A stretch of DNA of 64,000 bases, from positions 62,001 through 126,000 of the forward strand of contig CANJXC010000011.1 in assembly GCA_947478845.1 (NCBI GenBank). The letters run 5' to 3'. Below, one piece after another: positions 1 to 7,224 of this stretch. The stretch is from Spirochaetales bacterium. Its GTDB lineage: Bacteria; Spirochaetota; Spirochaetia; JABEVK01. A program made the position numbers and the translations under genes. The notes under the pieces are model-generated. The model was given only the letters and a program-made list of their open reading frames with translations. It was not told the DNA's origin and did not search any database. The first letter of the stretch is position 1; every line of letters begins with the position of its first letter.

Positions 1-157
1 CTTGGCCCAGTCCGTATTGCAGGACAGTCAACTGAAAGAACACGATGTAGAGGCAAACGGGAACCACAACGATGAACTGTTCTTTGATGTTGTGATAAGC
101 ATAGGGCAAGATAAGTCGCGACTTTTCGATCATGGACAAGCGTACACGTTCCAACAT
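1..157 (-). CDS. Membrane protein, N-terminal part only (possibly DUF1538 family)
   Basis: The N-terminal 52 codons of a leftward gene are present; the rest lies outside the window. The ATG at 157 is preceded by GGAGG at 161-165, a strong but close ribosome site (3 nt). A second in-frame ATG at 133 has no such site. The peptide has a short basic N-terminus followed by a hydrophobic segment with the core VVVPVCLYIVFFQL. A lysine/glutamate-containing amphipathic stretch followed by such a helix resembles the repeat start of DUF1538 membrane proteins, which have no settled function. That family call rests on recall of a short pattern and is uncertain. It could be any polytopic membrane protein. 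Confidence 0.5.
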   Translation of the reverse strand, partial: MLERVRLSMIEKSRLILPYAYHNIKEQFIVVVPVCLYIVFFQLTVLQYGLGQ

Positions 158-189
158 CAACCTCCAGGCCGCTGAGACGGCCCTGTCTT

Positions 190-218
190 AGTATCGGTGA
201 GATCGGTAGCTCAGTCAA
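190..218 (-). promoter_or_regulatory. Sigma-70-type promoter for the leftward membrane protein gene
   Basis: Read on the minus strand, TTGACT (218-213) is followed after 17 nt by GATACT (195-190). The predicted start is about 25-30 nt upstream of the ATG at 157. The 88-bp gap between the two leftward genes holds nothing else I can see. Confidence 0.45.
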
Positions 219-245
219 ACTTAAGTTGCTTAGTCGCCTAGGTGT

Positions 246-923
246 TTATTGAAGTGGGTACTCCCGAACAGATACCACCCTCACCTGGAATCCCGCCGTA
301 CACCGGTAGCGCCCCGCGTCTATGGAGTACAGGGGCACCTGCCGGAGCAACGCGTCGCCTTTGATTTCTTGGGGTTTGTTGCCGTACTTCGGCCTTAAGA
401 GGTTTCTTACAGCCTCTTTGAGGGCTTGTCGCAGGGCCTCTACCCGGCTCTCGTAGCGGTCCACCACTGGCGAGAAGCCCGTCCCGGAACACTGGTCAAG
501 GTTGAAACTGGACCAAGAGTTCCGCCTTCCTGACTCGAAATCGGCCATTCGGTAACGAAACAGCACCGTGAGGACCGAGTTTTTTGTGTCATACCGCGTT
601 TGGACGACTTCCACCCTTCGAGAGCCCTGCTGGATTTCAAAAATCGGCTTGACCTCGAGCAATTCCTTCACGTTTCGGGCTTTGTCACTGGGTTTGTAGG
701 TGAAGCTCCAGCCGTAAATCATTCCCGAAAACACAGTGCGCATTTCAGCTAGCAGGGCGTCGAGCTTGGCTTTGTCGGGAGTACGGGTCTCCAGTTCGCC
801 GGGTGCAATCGGCTCGAAAGGTAGCCAGAGCTCCCCCTGAAGTACAGTGGATTCAAACTCCTCCTGCGCCAGACAAGGCACCGCCACGCTCCCAAGCGCG
901 ACAAACAGGACCAGGATTTTCAT
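246..923 (-). CDS. Exported protein of unknown function
   Basis: I do not recognise this 225-residue protein. The start at 923 is chosen because it makes an ATGA overlap with the stop of the rhomboid gene and because translation from there begins with a clean signal peptide (MKILVLFVALGSVAVPCLA, cleavage expected before QEEF). The mature part is soluble and mixed alpha/beta in character, with two cysteines in the middle and near the C-terminus (DQCSG, YRCTAG) that could form a disulphide in the periplasm. It is the last gene of the unit polyprenyl synthetase - rhomboid - this gene. Its location outside the cytoplasm is inference from the leader; no function is proposed. Confidence 0.75.
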   Translation of the reverse strand: MKILVLFVALGSVAVPCLAQEEFESTVLQGELWLPFEPIAPGELETRTPDKAKLDALLAEMRTVFSGMIYGWSFTYKPSDKARNVKELLEVKPIFEIQQGSRRVEVVQTRYDTKNSVLTVLFRYRMADFESGRRNSWSSFNLDQCSGTGFSPVVDRYESRVEALRQALKEAVRNLLRPKYGNKPQEIKGDALLRQVPLYSIDAGRYRCTAGFQVRVVSVREYPLQ

Positions 924-1585
924 ATCCAGAAGGCTTTCCACGCATTGAGACGGAATCGGATAAGAAGGTACAGAAATCCAAAGGCAAACCCGGCTAGGTG
1001 AGTGAGGTGCGCGATGCCTTCGTAGGGGTTAAACACCTGAGAGAACACCTCGATGGCCGTGTACACGATGACCATGCTTCGGGCGCGCAGCGGGATGACG
1101 AATAAGATCAGCACACGGGCTTGGGGGCGAAAAGCGGCAAAGCCGAGGATGACGGCGAAGATGGCGCCCGAGGCTCCCATCAAAAGACCCTGCATTTGCC
1201 CGGTGACTAGGTTAATGGCAAGGGAAGCCAAGCCGGCGAGCATGCCCGTCAGGTTGTAGAACAGGAGGAACTCCCAGCTCCCTAAATCCTCTTCCAGGGC
1301 CGTTCCAAAGAAGAATAGCCCCAGCATATTGAACAGAATGTGATTGAAGCTTCCGTGCACGTACATATAGGTGAACAACTGCCACCAGGCGTTTTCCTTG
1401 AGTACCATGGCCGGTTGGAGGGACATCAGGTACAAGCTCTCCGGGAAAAGAAGGTTGAGGAGGTAAACGAGCAGATTGGCGGCGATGAGGCCCAGTGTGG
1501 CGTAGAAATAGCTGCGGGGGAGTCGCTTGCGGTAAAAGGGGGTCTTCCGGAAAGCGGCTGAGCTAGAAGCTCGAAAATCACTCAT
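920..1585 (-). CDS. Rhomboid-family intramembrane serine protease
   Basis: This 221-residue integral membrane protein should cleave single-pass membrane proteins within the bilayer. The family motifs are intact: H77, H82 and N86 in the HGSFNHILFNM segment of the second helix, the catalytic serine S139 in GASGAIF, and the partner histidine H196 in HLTHLAGF, giving the Ser-His dyad. About six hydrophobic segments are visible, as in the core GlpG-type fold. The start at 1585 overlaps the polyprenyl synthetase stop (ATGA), with GGGAGGGG just upstream as ribosome site; a start 18 nt earlier is possible but less likely. It is translationally coupled to both neighbours. The substrate is unknown. Confidence 0.93.
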   Translation of the reverse strand: MSDFRASSSAAFRKTPFYRKRLPRSYFYATLGLIAANLLVYLLNLLFPESLYLMSLQPAMVLKENAWWQLFTYMYVHGSFNHILFNMLGLFFFGTALEEDLGSWEFLLFYNLTGMLAGLASLAINLVTGQMQGLLMGASGAIFAVILGFAAFRPQARVLILFVIPLRARSMVIVYTAIEVFSQVFNPYEGIAHLTHLAGFAFGFLYLLIRFRLNAWKAFWI

Positions 1586-2643
1586 CGTTTCAGCCCCTCC
1601 CAAAAGGTGTTCACCAGAAACTTCATGCCTTGATTGGCCTCGTTGGCGGGAAAGGTGGCTAACTTTGTTAGCGCCAACTCCAGCAGCCCTTCGCCGTGGC
1701 GGTAAGCAGCGTCTAGGCCACCCGATGCCTCCATAGCACCGATGGCCTGCTCGATCAGAGGTTGGACGGGACGCCCGGCGGCGTGTTCGGTGCTGACCGT
1801 TTCGAAAAGCGCTAGGAGTGAGGCTCCCTTGTCGGAAACCCTTTCTGCGTGCAGTAGCACAGGAAGGCTCTTCTTGCCCTCAATAATGTCGTCCCCCCGC
1901 AGTTTACCGGGGTTGCCGGTGACAAGGTTTTTCACATCGTCAAGAATCTGAAAGCCCACACCGATGTCTTCCCACAGGTCGCCTATCGCTTCAATGGCGT
2001 TAACCTCGGCCCCGGCAAGAGCTGCGCCTACTTCAGCGGCGAGGCGGCTCAGGGCCCCGGTCTTGAAACGGCACATCTGCAGGTATTCGTCGTGGGTGGG
2101 GAGAATGTCGTGGTCGTTATGCCATTGGATGTCGAGGCCCTGACCAAAATGCAGGCGGCGCATCACTCGCAGGTAGTACTTCATCACGCGGAACTGGCGT
2201 TCTTCGCTCAGTCCGCAGGTCTCAATCAAATACGTAGGCTCGAAGTAGAGGAAGTTTCCTGTATTGATAGCCATGTCGATGCCATGGACCAAATGTATGG
2301 CAGGCCCGCCCCGGCGCTCGCTGGCTTTGTCTTCGATGTCGTCGATGATGAGGCTACCGGTGTGGGGGAGTTCCACAAGAGCTGTAAGCTCATCAATGGT
2401 GGGCAGCTTGCCACCATAAAGCTCGTGGGCGAGGATCATCACCAGCGGTCGCCAGCGCTTTCCACCACGTTCCAACAACGTCCAGCCGGGGGCGTTGATC
2501 AGGTCGAGGCTTTCGGGGCGCAGAGGCAAAGAAGCCTGCCCGGCCACCGCGCGAGCCCAATCGAGAGAAGTGCGCCTGGGGAAAACCGAAATCAGGGAGT
2601 CTTCTACGTTTTGAAGGCGTCTGGTATACTCGGAGCTCGTCAT
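1582..2643 (-). CDS. Polyprenyl diphosphate synthase family protein
   Basis: A trans-isoprenyl diphosphate synthase of about 353 residues, expected to condense isopentenyl diphosphate onto an allylic primer for quinone or lipid-carrier synthesis. The GGKRWRP substrate-binding stretch and the first aspartate-rich motif (DDIED, in SLIIDDIEDKASERRGG) are intact. The second aspartate motif reads DDVKN, so its last aspartate is replaced by asparagine, which may affect Mg binding or chain length. The start is uncertain: ATG at 2643 is used here, and a GTG at 2658 with a G-rich stretch upstream is the alternative. It heads the leftward unit with the rhomboid gene and is divergent from rlmE; the two share about 40 bp between starts. 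Product length cannot be read from sequence. Confidence 0.88.
   Translation of the reverse strand: MTSSEYTRRLQNVEDSLISVFPRRTSLDWARAVAGQASLPLRPESLDLINAPGWTLLERGGKRWRPLVMILAHELYGGKLPTIDELTALVELPHTGSLIIDDIEDKASERRGGPAIHLVHGIDMAINTGNFLYFEPTYLIETCGLSEERQFRVMKYYLRVMRRLHFGQGLDIQWHNDHDILPTHDEYLQMCRFKTGALSRLAAEVGAALAGAEVNAIEAIGDLWEDIGVGFQILDDVKNLVTGNPGKLRGDDIIEGKKSLPVLLHAERVSDKGASLLALFETVSTEHAAGRPVQPLIEQAIGAMEASGGLDAAYRHGEGLLELALTKLATFPANEANQGMKFLVNTFWEGLKR
2622..2630 (+). promoter_or_regulatory. Extended -10 promoter for rlmE-apbE unit
   Basis: TGGTATACT is a textbook extended -10 element (TGn followed by TATACT). It lies inside the first codons of the divergent polyprenyl synthetase gene and about 65 nt upstream of the GTG of rlmE. 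No good -35 hexamer is seen at the expected distance, which extended -10 promoters tolerate. Confidence 0.4.
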
Positions 2644-2693
2644 GGGTGGGAATTTCACCCGTATTCCCCCCCGCCGTCAAGGAGCATTCTGCC

Positions 2694-3284
2694 GTGGGCC
2701 GAGAAAAACCCGACTTTTATGCGCTCAAGGCTCAGAAAGAGGGATATCCCGCACGGTCGGTTTACAAGCTTGAAGAGATTCAGCAGAAGTTTGCCGTGAT
2801 CAAGAAAGGCCACAGAGTTCTCGACGTGGGTTCGAGTCCCGGAAGCTGGAGTCTTTTTACCCTCAAACTCTTGGCAGGAACCGGTTTTGTGGTGGGCGTC
2901 GATCTCTCGGCTTCCACCCAAACACCCCCGGCCAACGCTTTCTACTTTCAGGGAGATATTTTTGAAGCCTCGGCCGAGGCAACGCTGGCGAAACTCGGTC
3001 CGTATGACGTCATTCTTAGCGACGCAGCGCCCCTCACCACAGGCAATCGCACCGTCGACACAGGGCGCAGCTATAACCTGTGCGAAAGGGTGATTCTGCT
3101 GACCGACGCCCACCTCAAACATCAGGGAAACCTGGTGATCAAGGTTTTTCAAGGGGGCGAGGAAAAGGTGCTTAAGAATCTGATGCTCGAGAGATTCTCC
3201 GTGGTGAAGGCCTTGCGCCCCAAAGCCGTCCGCAGCGAGAGTTTCGAAACCTACTTCATAGGGACGGGTAAACGCAATGTTTAG
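2694..3284 (+). CDS. rlmE: 23S rRNA (uridine-2'-O-)-methyltransferase RlmE/FtsJ
   Basis: An SAM-dependent 2'-O-methyltransferase of the RrmJ/FtsJ family, which in E. coli methylates U2552 in the A-loop of 23S rRNA in the 50S subunit. The 196-residue product carries the SAM site LDVGSSPGSWS and the K-D-K-E catalytic tetrad at K25 (SVYKL), D110 (ILSDAAP), K150 (LVIKVFQ) and E185 (SFETY). The GTG at 2694 is chosen because AAGGAG lies 9 nt upstream (2679-2684) and because the N-terminus then matches the family, with the DFYALKAQKEGYPARSVYKL stretch aligning with RlmE's start. An upstream ATG at 2646 would add a non-conserved extension. The stop overlaps apbE by 8 bp. Confidence 0.93.
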   Translation: MGREKPDFYALKAQKEGYPARSVYKLEEIQQKFAVIKKGHRVLDVGSSPGSWSLFTLKLLAGTGFVVGVDLSASTQTPPANAFYFQGDIFEASAEATLAKLGPYDVILSDAAPLTTGNRTVDTGRSYNLCERVILLTDAHLKHQGNLVIKVFQGGEEKVLKNLMLERFSVVKALRPKAVRSESFETYFIGTGKRNV

Positions 3285-4311
3285 ATTCGTTCTACCAGTG
3301 CTGAGTATCCTGGTCGTTGCGGGGTGTTCCCCTCCGTTGGACACGGCACCCTGGACCCGTAGTGCCCCGGTTTTCGGCGAGATTCCCTTCAATTTAACCC
3401 TCTACGGACCTGTGGATGAAACCCTTTTTGACGGTTCCACAGAAATATTGGTGAAGCTAGACAAGGAATTGTCGATGTGGGATCGGCCCTATGTGACCGA
3501 TGTCATGCGCCTCCAGGAAAACGCCGGAAAAGGACCTATCAGCGTTTCGGCCGATACTTTGGCGGTGGTCAAACGCGGTCTAGAGGTCGCAGCTGACACC
3601 AATGGAGCCCTGGACATCGCTATCGGCCCGCTGGTAAAGGCTTGGGGCATTGCTACAGACAAGCCTCGGGAACCGGCAAAAACAGAGATCGAGGCCCTGC
3701 TCCCCCTGACGCGTTGGCAAGACATCGAGGTCAATGCCGACCAGATTTTTTTAAAGACCGCTGGAATGGTGGTCGACCTCGGAGGTATTGCCAAGGGCTA
3801 TGCCGCCGACCTAGTAGCAGCCTACCTTACCGCTCGCGGCGTCAAATCGGCCATTGTTGACCTTGGGGGCAACATCCTCGTGGTGGGCTCAAAACCTGAC
3901 GGCAAACCTTTCCGCATCGGTATCCAAGACCCTCTGAACACCACCCGCGGGGTTTACCTCGGGGTGGCCGAGATTACCAACCAGTCCTTGGTAACCAGCG
4001 GCTCGTACGAGCGCCGTTTTACGGACCCCAAGACCGGTAAGACCTGGCACCACATCCTCGATCCGGTTACCGGCTACCCGGCCGACAACGAACTCGACAG
4101 CGTCAGCATCGTGGGAGATAAAAGCATCGACTGCGACGCCTACGCCAAGGTATTTGTGATGGGACTCAAGAAAGGTTGGGACTTTCTGAAGACTCATCCC
4201 GAATTGCAGGGCATTTTCATCACAAAAGACAAAAAAGTGTACGTTACGCCCCAATTGGCGAGGGTGTTCACTCTGACCAACAAAGATTATGCCCTGATGG
4301 ACCAACCGTGA
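3277..4311 (+). CDS. apbE: FAD:protein FMN transferase (ApbE), lipoprotein
   Basis: ApbE uses FAD to attach FMN covalently to a threonine of target flavoproteins such as Rnf/Nqr subunits and FMN-binding domains, outside the cytoplasmic membrane. This 344-residue protein begins with a lipoprotein signal ending in VVAGC (Cys17), consistent with anchoring in the periplasm. The core shows the expected motifs: the MVVDLGGIAKGYAAD segment, AIVDLGGNILVVG, a VTSGSYERRF-type loop and WHHILDPVTGYPA. The start overlaps rlmE by 8 bp and the stop overlaps the next gene (GTGA). NusG-II and Gx-transporter genes, often next to apbE in other genomes, occur here about 17 kb away. No obvious FMN acceptor protein is in the window. 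Confidence 0.95.
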   Translation: MFRFVLPVLSILVVAGCSPPLDTAPWTRSAPVFGEIPFNLTLYGPVDETLFDGSTEILVKLDKELSMWDRPYVTDVMRLQENAGKGPISVSADTLAVVKRGLEVAADTNGALDIAIGPLVKAWGIATDKPREPAKTEIEALLPLTRWQDIEVNADQIFLKTAGMVVDLGGIAKGYAADLVAAYLTARGVKSAIVDLGGNILVVGSKPDGKPFRIGIQDPLNTTRGVYLGVAEITNQSLVTSGSYERRFTDPKTGKTWHHILDPVTGYPADNELDSVSIVGDKSIDCDAYAKVFVMGLKKGWDFLKTHPELQGIFITKDKKVYVTPQLARVFTLTNKDYALMDQP

Positions 4312-5378
4312 AGCTGTTTCTTTTGGCCGCCTTAGTTCTCAGTTTGGCCGGTGTGGGCGCCCAAGAAGTGCTCGCACCCTCACTGTTCGTGGCTACCGAC
4401 CCATTAGGAGCCAACCTGCGGGTCGACGATCAACCCCGGAGCGAAACAACCCCGGTCTTGCTGCGCGGCCTTGGGACTGGGGTGCATCAACTCTTGGTGT
4501 ATAAGGCCGGATATCGGGCCGAGAGACTGACGGTTACAGTTGTGGCTGGTAAGACGGCTTCGATCACGATAACTATGGCTCCCGACTCGGTAGTGGCCGC
4601 GTTCCCCGCCAATACGGTTCTGAAAATCGCCGGTTCGAATCGCTCGACCACAGGGCTGCAGTTCCGTCTTCCCGGTGGTCGCTACGACCTTTCTACCGAA
4701 GGCACCACTGTGAAGGCCGAGCCAGTCTTTGAAGATGAGGCCCTTTTGACTCTCGCTCCGTGGCTTGGACTCGGGCTTGTAAGCGTTGCGGCTGGCTCGG
4801 CGGGAATTGACCTGTATTTTAAGAGTCAGAACTGGGGAGGTTTAACGCCCTTCACTCCGTTGTTGTGGGCTTCGGCTGCAGTGGAACTGGCATGGTACTG
4901 GGCCTTGTCAGACCGCAGGACCCGATGGGAAAAGTCAAGGATGCCCACTTATGGGCCTTTAGCTCAAGAAGGCGCCGAAAAAGCGGTTTTTTCCACAGCT
5001 CTTGCCGAGAGGGCCAACCTCTTGCTTTCTGAAGGCGATCTGGTAGGCTCGGAGGCGGTTTTGTCGCGTTTGGTGCACGAGTATCCCGAGGCCTATCAGG
5101 TGCCGGGTGCCTGGTTCCGATTGGCAAGAATCCACACCCTCAAGGGTGAGCGGGAACTTGCCCAAGGTGAGTACCGTTTGGTGGCCGAAACCCTCCAAGA
5201 TCCCGAATGGTACGATCGCGCGCACAAGGCTCTGGCCGACTTTGCTCTAGCCGACGCCCAGCCTGAAAAGGCTCTCTACCACCTGCGTCAACTGACCTTT
5301 GTCGACGGATATTTCGAGCCAGCCGTCATCGCAGCCCAAATCGACGAGCTCGTTAAGGGAACACCGAATGCGCCATAG
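4308..5378 (+). CDS. PEGA-domain membrane protein with TPR-like C-terminus
   Basis: A 356-residue envelope protein. It starts at the GTG at 4308 (GTGA overlap with apbE), giving a signal peptide ending near GVGAQ. Residues about 25-95 form a PEGA domain, recognised from PLGANLRVDD, a G-x-H-x-L-x-V-x-K-x-GY element and a short threonine-rich strand. PEGA is a surface/envelope module common in spirochaetes and archaea. Hydrophobic segments follow in the middle (around residues 145-205), then a helical C-terminal half with repeated ANLLLSEGD / WFRLARIHTLKGE / ALADFALADAQ units typical of TPR-like protein-protein interaction. It probably works with the small membrane protein encoded immediately after it. 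Function unknown. Confidence 0.8.
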   Translation: MKLFLLAALVLSLAGVGAQEVLAPSLFVATDPLGANLRVDDQPRSETTPVLLRGLGTGVHQLLVYKAGYRAERLTVTVVAGKTASITITMAPDSVVAAFPANTVLKIAGSNRSTTGLQFRLPGGRYDLSTEGTTVKAEPVFEDEALLTLAPWLGLGLVSVAAGSAGIDLYFKSQNWGGLTPFTPLLWASAAVELAWYWALSDRRTRWEKSRMPTYGPLAQEGAEKAVFSTALAERANLLLSEGDLVGSEAVLSRLVHEYPEAYQVPGAWFRLARIHTLKGERELAQGEYRLVAETLQDPEWYDRAHKALADFALADAQPEKALYHLRQLTFVDGYFEPAVIAAQIDELVKGTPNAP

Positions 5379-5901
5379 GTTTATTGCGTTGCTTTTTACC
5401 CTTCAAGTCGCCGTGCTGGCGCAGGATTACGATACGGCGAAACTCACTGTACGCCAAGTTTGGGACAACGTGACGACCTTGTATGGGACTGGACACTCCT
5501 TTACCCCGGAGGAGTTCGGTCAACTCAAGGCCTTCCAAAAGTCGCTGACTCAGGCCGGAGAGACTGAACTTTCGACTCGGCTAGACTTGCTGATGCTGGC
5601 TGCTTCGTTGGAAAATGCCCGGGCCGACACACGGCTCGAAACGGGGAGCCAAGCTTGGGAACTGGTCCTGTCCACCGAAAGACGGCGCCAAGACGCATTT
5701 TTTTGGCAAACCGTGCGCAATTTGGGGTTGGGCGGGTTTGCCTTATCAACGACCTCAGCTCTCACCCTGGCGGCAATCTGGCAGCGTAGCGACGGCAAAC
5801 TCACAACCGAACAGTCGGGCATCGAGGTGGCTTTCCTGTGTTTCTCCGCAACACTCCTGGCAACGCTGCTGCCAGTGGTTGCCGGCGAACTCAACCAGTG
5901 A
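5368..5901 (+). CDS. Small membrane protein of unknown function
   Basis: A 177-residue protein that I do not recognise. The ATG at 5368 overlaps the end of the PEGA gene by 11 bp and has AAGGGA about 8 nt upstream. It begins with a signal peptide (LLFTLQVAVLAQ, cleavage near AQD), has a helical charged middle (residues 30-115), and ends with two hydrophobic segments (LGLGGFALSTTSALTLAAIW and the VAFLCFSATLLATLLPVVAG stretch) that look like a hairpin in the membrane. The overlap with the PEGA/TPR gene suggests that the two proteins are made and used together. Nothing in the sequence indicates a catalytic role. Confidence 0.75.
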   Translation: MRHRFIALLFTLQVAVLAQDYDTAKLTVRQVWDNVTTLYGTGHSFTPEEFGQLKAFQKSLTQAGETELSTRLDLLMLAASLENARADTRLETGSQAWELVLSTERRRQDAFFWQTVRNLGLGGFALSTTSALTLAAIWQRSDGKLTTEQSGIEVAFLCFSATLLATLLPVVAGELNQ

Positions 5902-5938
5902 AGGGGCCAACACGGGGTTGAGGAAGCCTTGAAGGGGG

Positions 5939-6442
5939 ATGCTCCAAAATCTCTACTTGCGATACAGTGGAGATCAGGAGACTCAAGTGGTCTATCGCGG
6001 TGAAGATGGTAAAGTCCTGTTTGAGCTTGGCGCCGGCCACCACGCAAGGTTTTCAAAAGACTTTGGCAAGACTTGGCAAGCTTTAAAACCCGAAGTCAGC
6101 GAGTCCTCTCGTGGTCCGACGATTTTTTGCAGGGCATACACACCAGATGGGCAACATCAGCTCGTGGGAGAGAATCCCGGCTCGCTGTGGATTTCCAACG
6201 ACGCGGGGACAACTTGGCTTCGCCGCACTGTGGGGCCCGGTGGCCACCGACGGCAGTGGATGTCAGTCGCCATTTCTCCCGATGGCAAAACAATTTCTGC
6301 CATGGTAGTGCTGACACAGGCTTCCCTTGCCGTATTGTACGTCTCCCACGACTGGGGCCTCTATTGGTCCCGGGCTATGGAGTTTTCTACCGCCGAGTTC
6401 CAAAGCCAGATTGGGAGCGGCGCCAACGAGCTAAAAGCCTAG
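5939..6442 (+). CDS. BNR/Asp-box repeat protein, possibly truncated
   Basis: A 167-residue protein with three Asp-box-like motifs spaced along it: FSKDFGKTWQ, ISNDAGTTWL and VSHDWGLYWS. Such S/T-x-D-x-G-x-x-W turns occur in sialidase-type and photosystem-stability-type beta-propellers. Only about three blades would fit, so it is short for a closed propeller. No signal peptide is visible, and a TGA three codons upstream of the ATG rules out a longer N-terminus. The ribosome site (GAAGGGGG) abuts the ATG. The product may be a remnant of a larger secreted protein, or a partner that assembles with others. The 3' end overlaps the convergent amidotransferase-like gene by 12 bp. Confidence 0.6.
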   Translation: MLQNLYLRYSGDQETQVVYRGEDGKVLFELGAGHHARFSKDFGKTWQALKPEVSESSRGPTIFCRAYTPDGQHQLVGENPGSLWISNDAGTTWLRRTVGPGGHRRQWMSVAISPDGKTISAMVVLTQASLAVLYVSHDWGLYWSRAMEFSTAEFQSQIGSGANELKA

Positions 6443-7165
6443 ACTCTGAATCAGTTGCGTCAGCAATGGACGCGAGTCGACCCAAGTCTCTGCTCCCGGA
6501 AGGTCTTCTGAAAGCCAATCCTTCGTTGCCTCGGGATGCGGACCCAATAGAGCCACCTTACCCTTGCCATGGGTGTAGGTAAGCCCGGCAACCTTTCCAT
6601 TGCTATAAGTGGCAAAAGTTTCGGTGCCGCGAGGAAAACCCGCACCTTTCAAAAAAGTGGGACCGTACTGAAAAAACATCGGTACCGATTTGCCCGACCA
6701 GCGTATAGGCAGGATTTTGGCGCTCTGGTCCTCAATAAAACTCTCGCTTTCGGTTGGAAACAGCTCGAGAGTAGCGTGGTGACCCGTGTCGTCGTCCCAA
6801 CTGTCGCACGCCATGATGGCGCCCCCGCAAATACCAAGGTAGGTGCCTCCTGCCTCGAGCCACGTGTTGACGGCCTTTGCAACCTTAGGTGTGCACATCT
6901 GATTGATGGGAGCCAGGTCATCGGTGGTTCCGCCGATCGAAAACAGCGCCACACCCTTGAGTTGGCTGGGAAGCTTAGTGAGGTCGCTGCAGGTGCGCAC
7001 CTCGACTCCGATTCCCGTCAGGATCGCTGTCATCGACTCGACCCCGTCGGGGTCGGCGGCGGGCCCGTTGTAGAGAAGCGCTACTGGGGCTGCCCAAAGA
7101 GGGCCACCAGAAATTGTGAGAATCAGGGTGAAAAAGGCGGTAAGGGACAATTTGAAGGCTTTCAT
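6431..7165 (-). CDS. Exported glutamine-amidotransferase-like protein (BPL_N type)
   Basis: A 244-residue protein with a signal peptide (cleavage near LWAAP) followed by a class I glutamine-amidotransferase-like fold. The nucleophile-elbow motif YLGICGGAIM places a cysteine at position 113. An early VALLYNGPAADPDGV strand and a GPHPEATKDW segment near the end match proteins annotated as BPL_N (the N-terminal domain of some biotin-protein ligases). No ligase domain is present. The GPHPE stretch could supply the His-Glu pair of a class I catalytic triad. The substrate is unknown; an exported protein cannot use cytosolic glutamine channelling, so hydrolytic or sensing roles are as likely. It overlaps the convergent BNR gene by 12 bp. 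Confidence 0.75.
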   Translation of the reverse strand: MKAFKLSLTAFFTLILTISGGPLWAAPVALLYNGPAADPDGVESMTAILTGIGVEVRTCSDLTKLPSQLKGVALFSIGGTTDDLAPINQMCTPKVAKAVNTWLEAGGTYLGICGGAIMACDSWDDDTGHHATLELFPTESESFIEDQSAKILPIRWSGKSVPMFFQYGPTFLKGAGFPRGTETFATYSNGKVAGLTYTHGKGKVALLGPHPEATKDWLSEDLPGAETWVDSRPLLTQLIQSLGF

Positions 7166-7224
7166 ACTACTTATTTAATGAACGCGAGGACCAAAGTCAA
7201 ACTGTGGTCGAGTCGTCTTGCCTG

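Noticed and set aside
2652-2680. TTGACG-17-TGAAAT as promoter for the polyprenyl synthetase gene
   Set aside because: The -10 is poor, and its start point would fall almost on the ATG, so it is not listed as a feature. It remains possible.
2655-3392. A 245-codon open frame opposite rlmE and apbE
   Set aside because: The plus strand carries the K-D-K-E tetrad and SAM motif; the antisense product resembles nothing.
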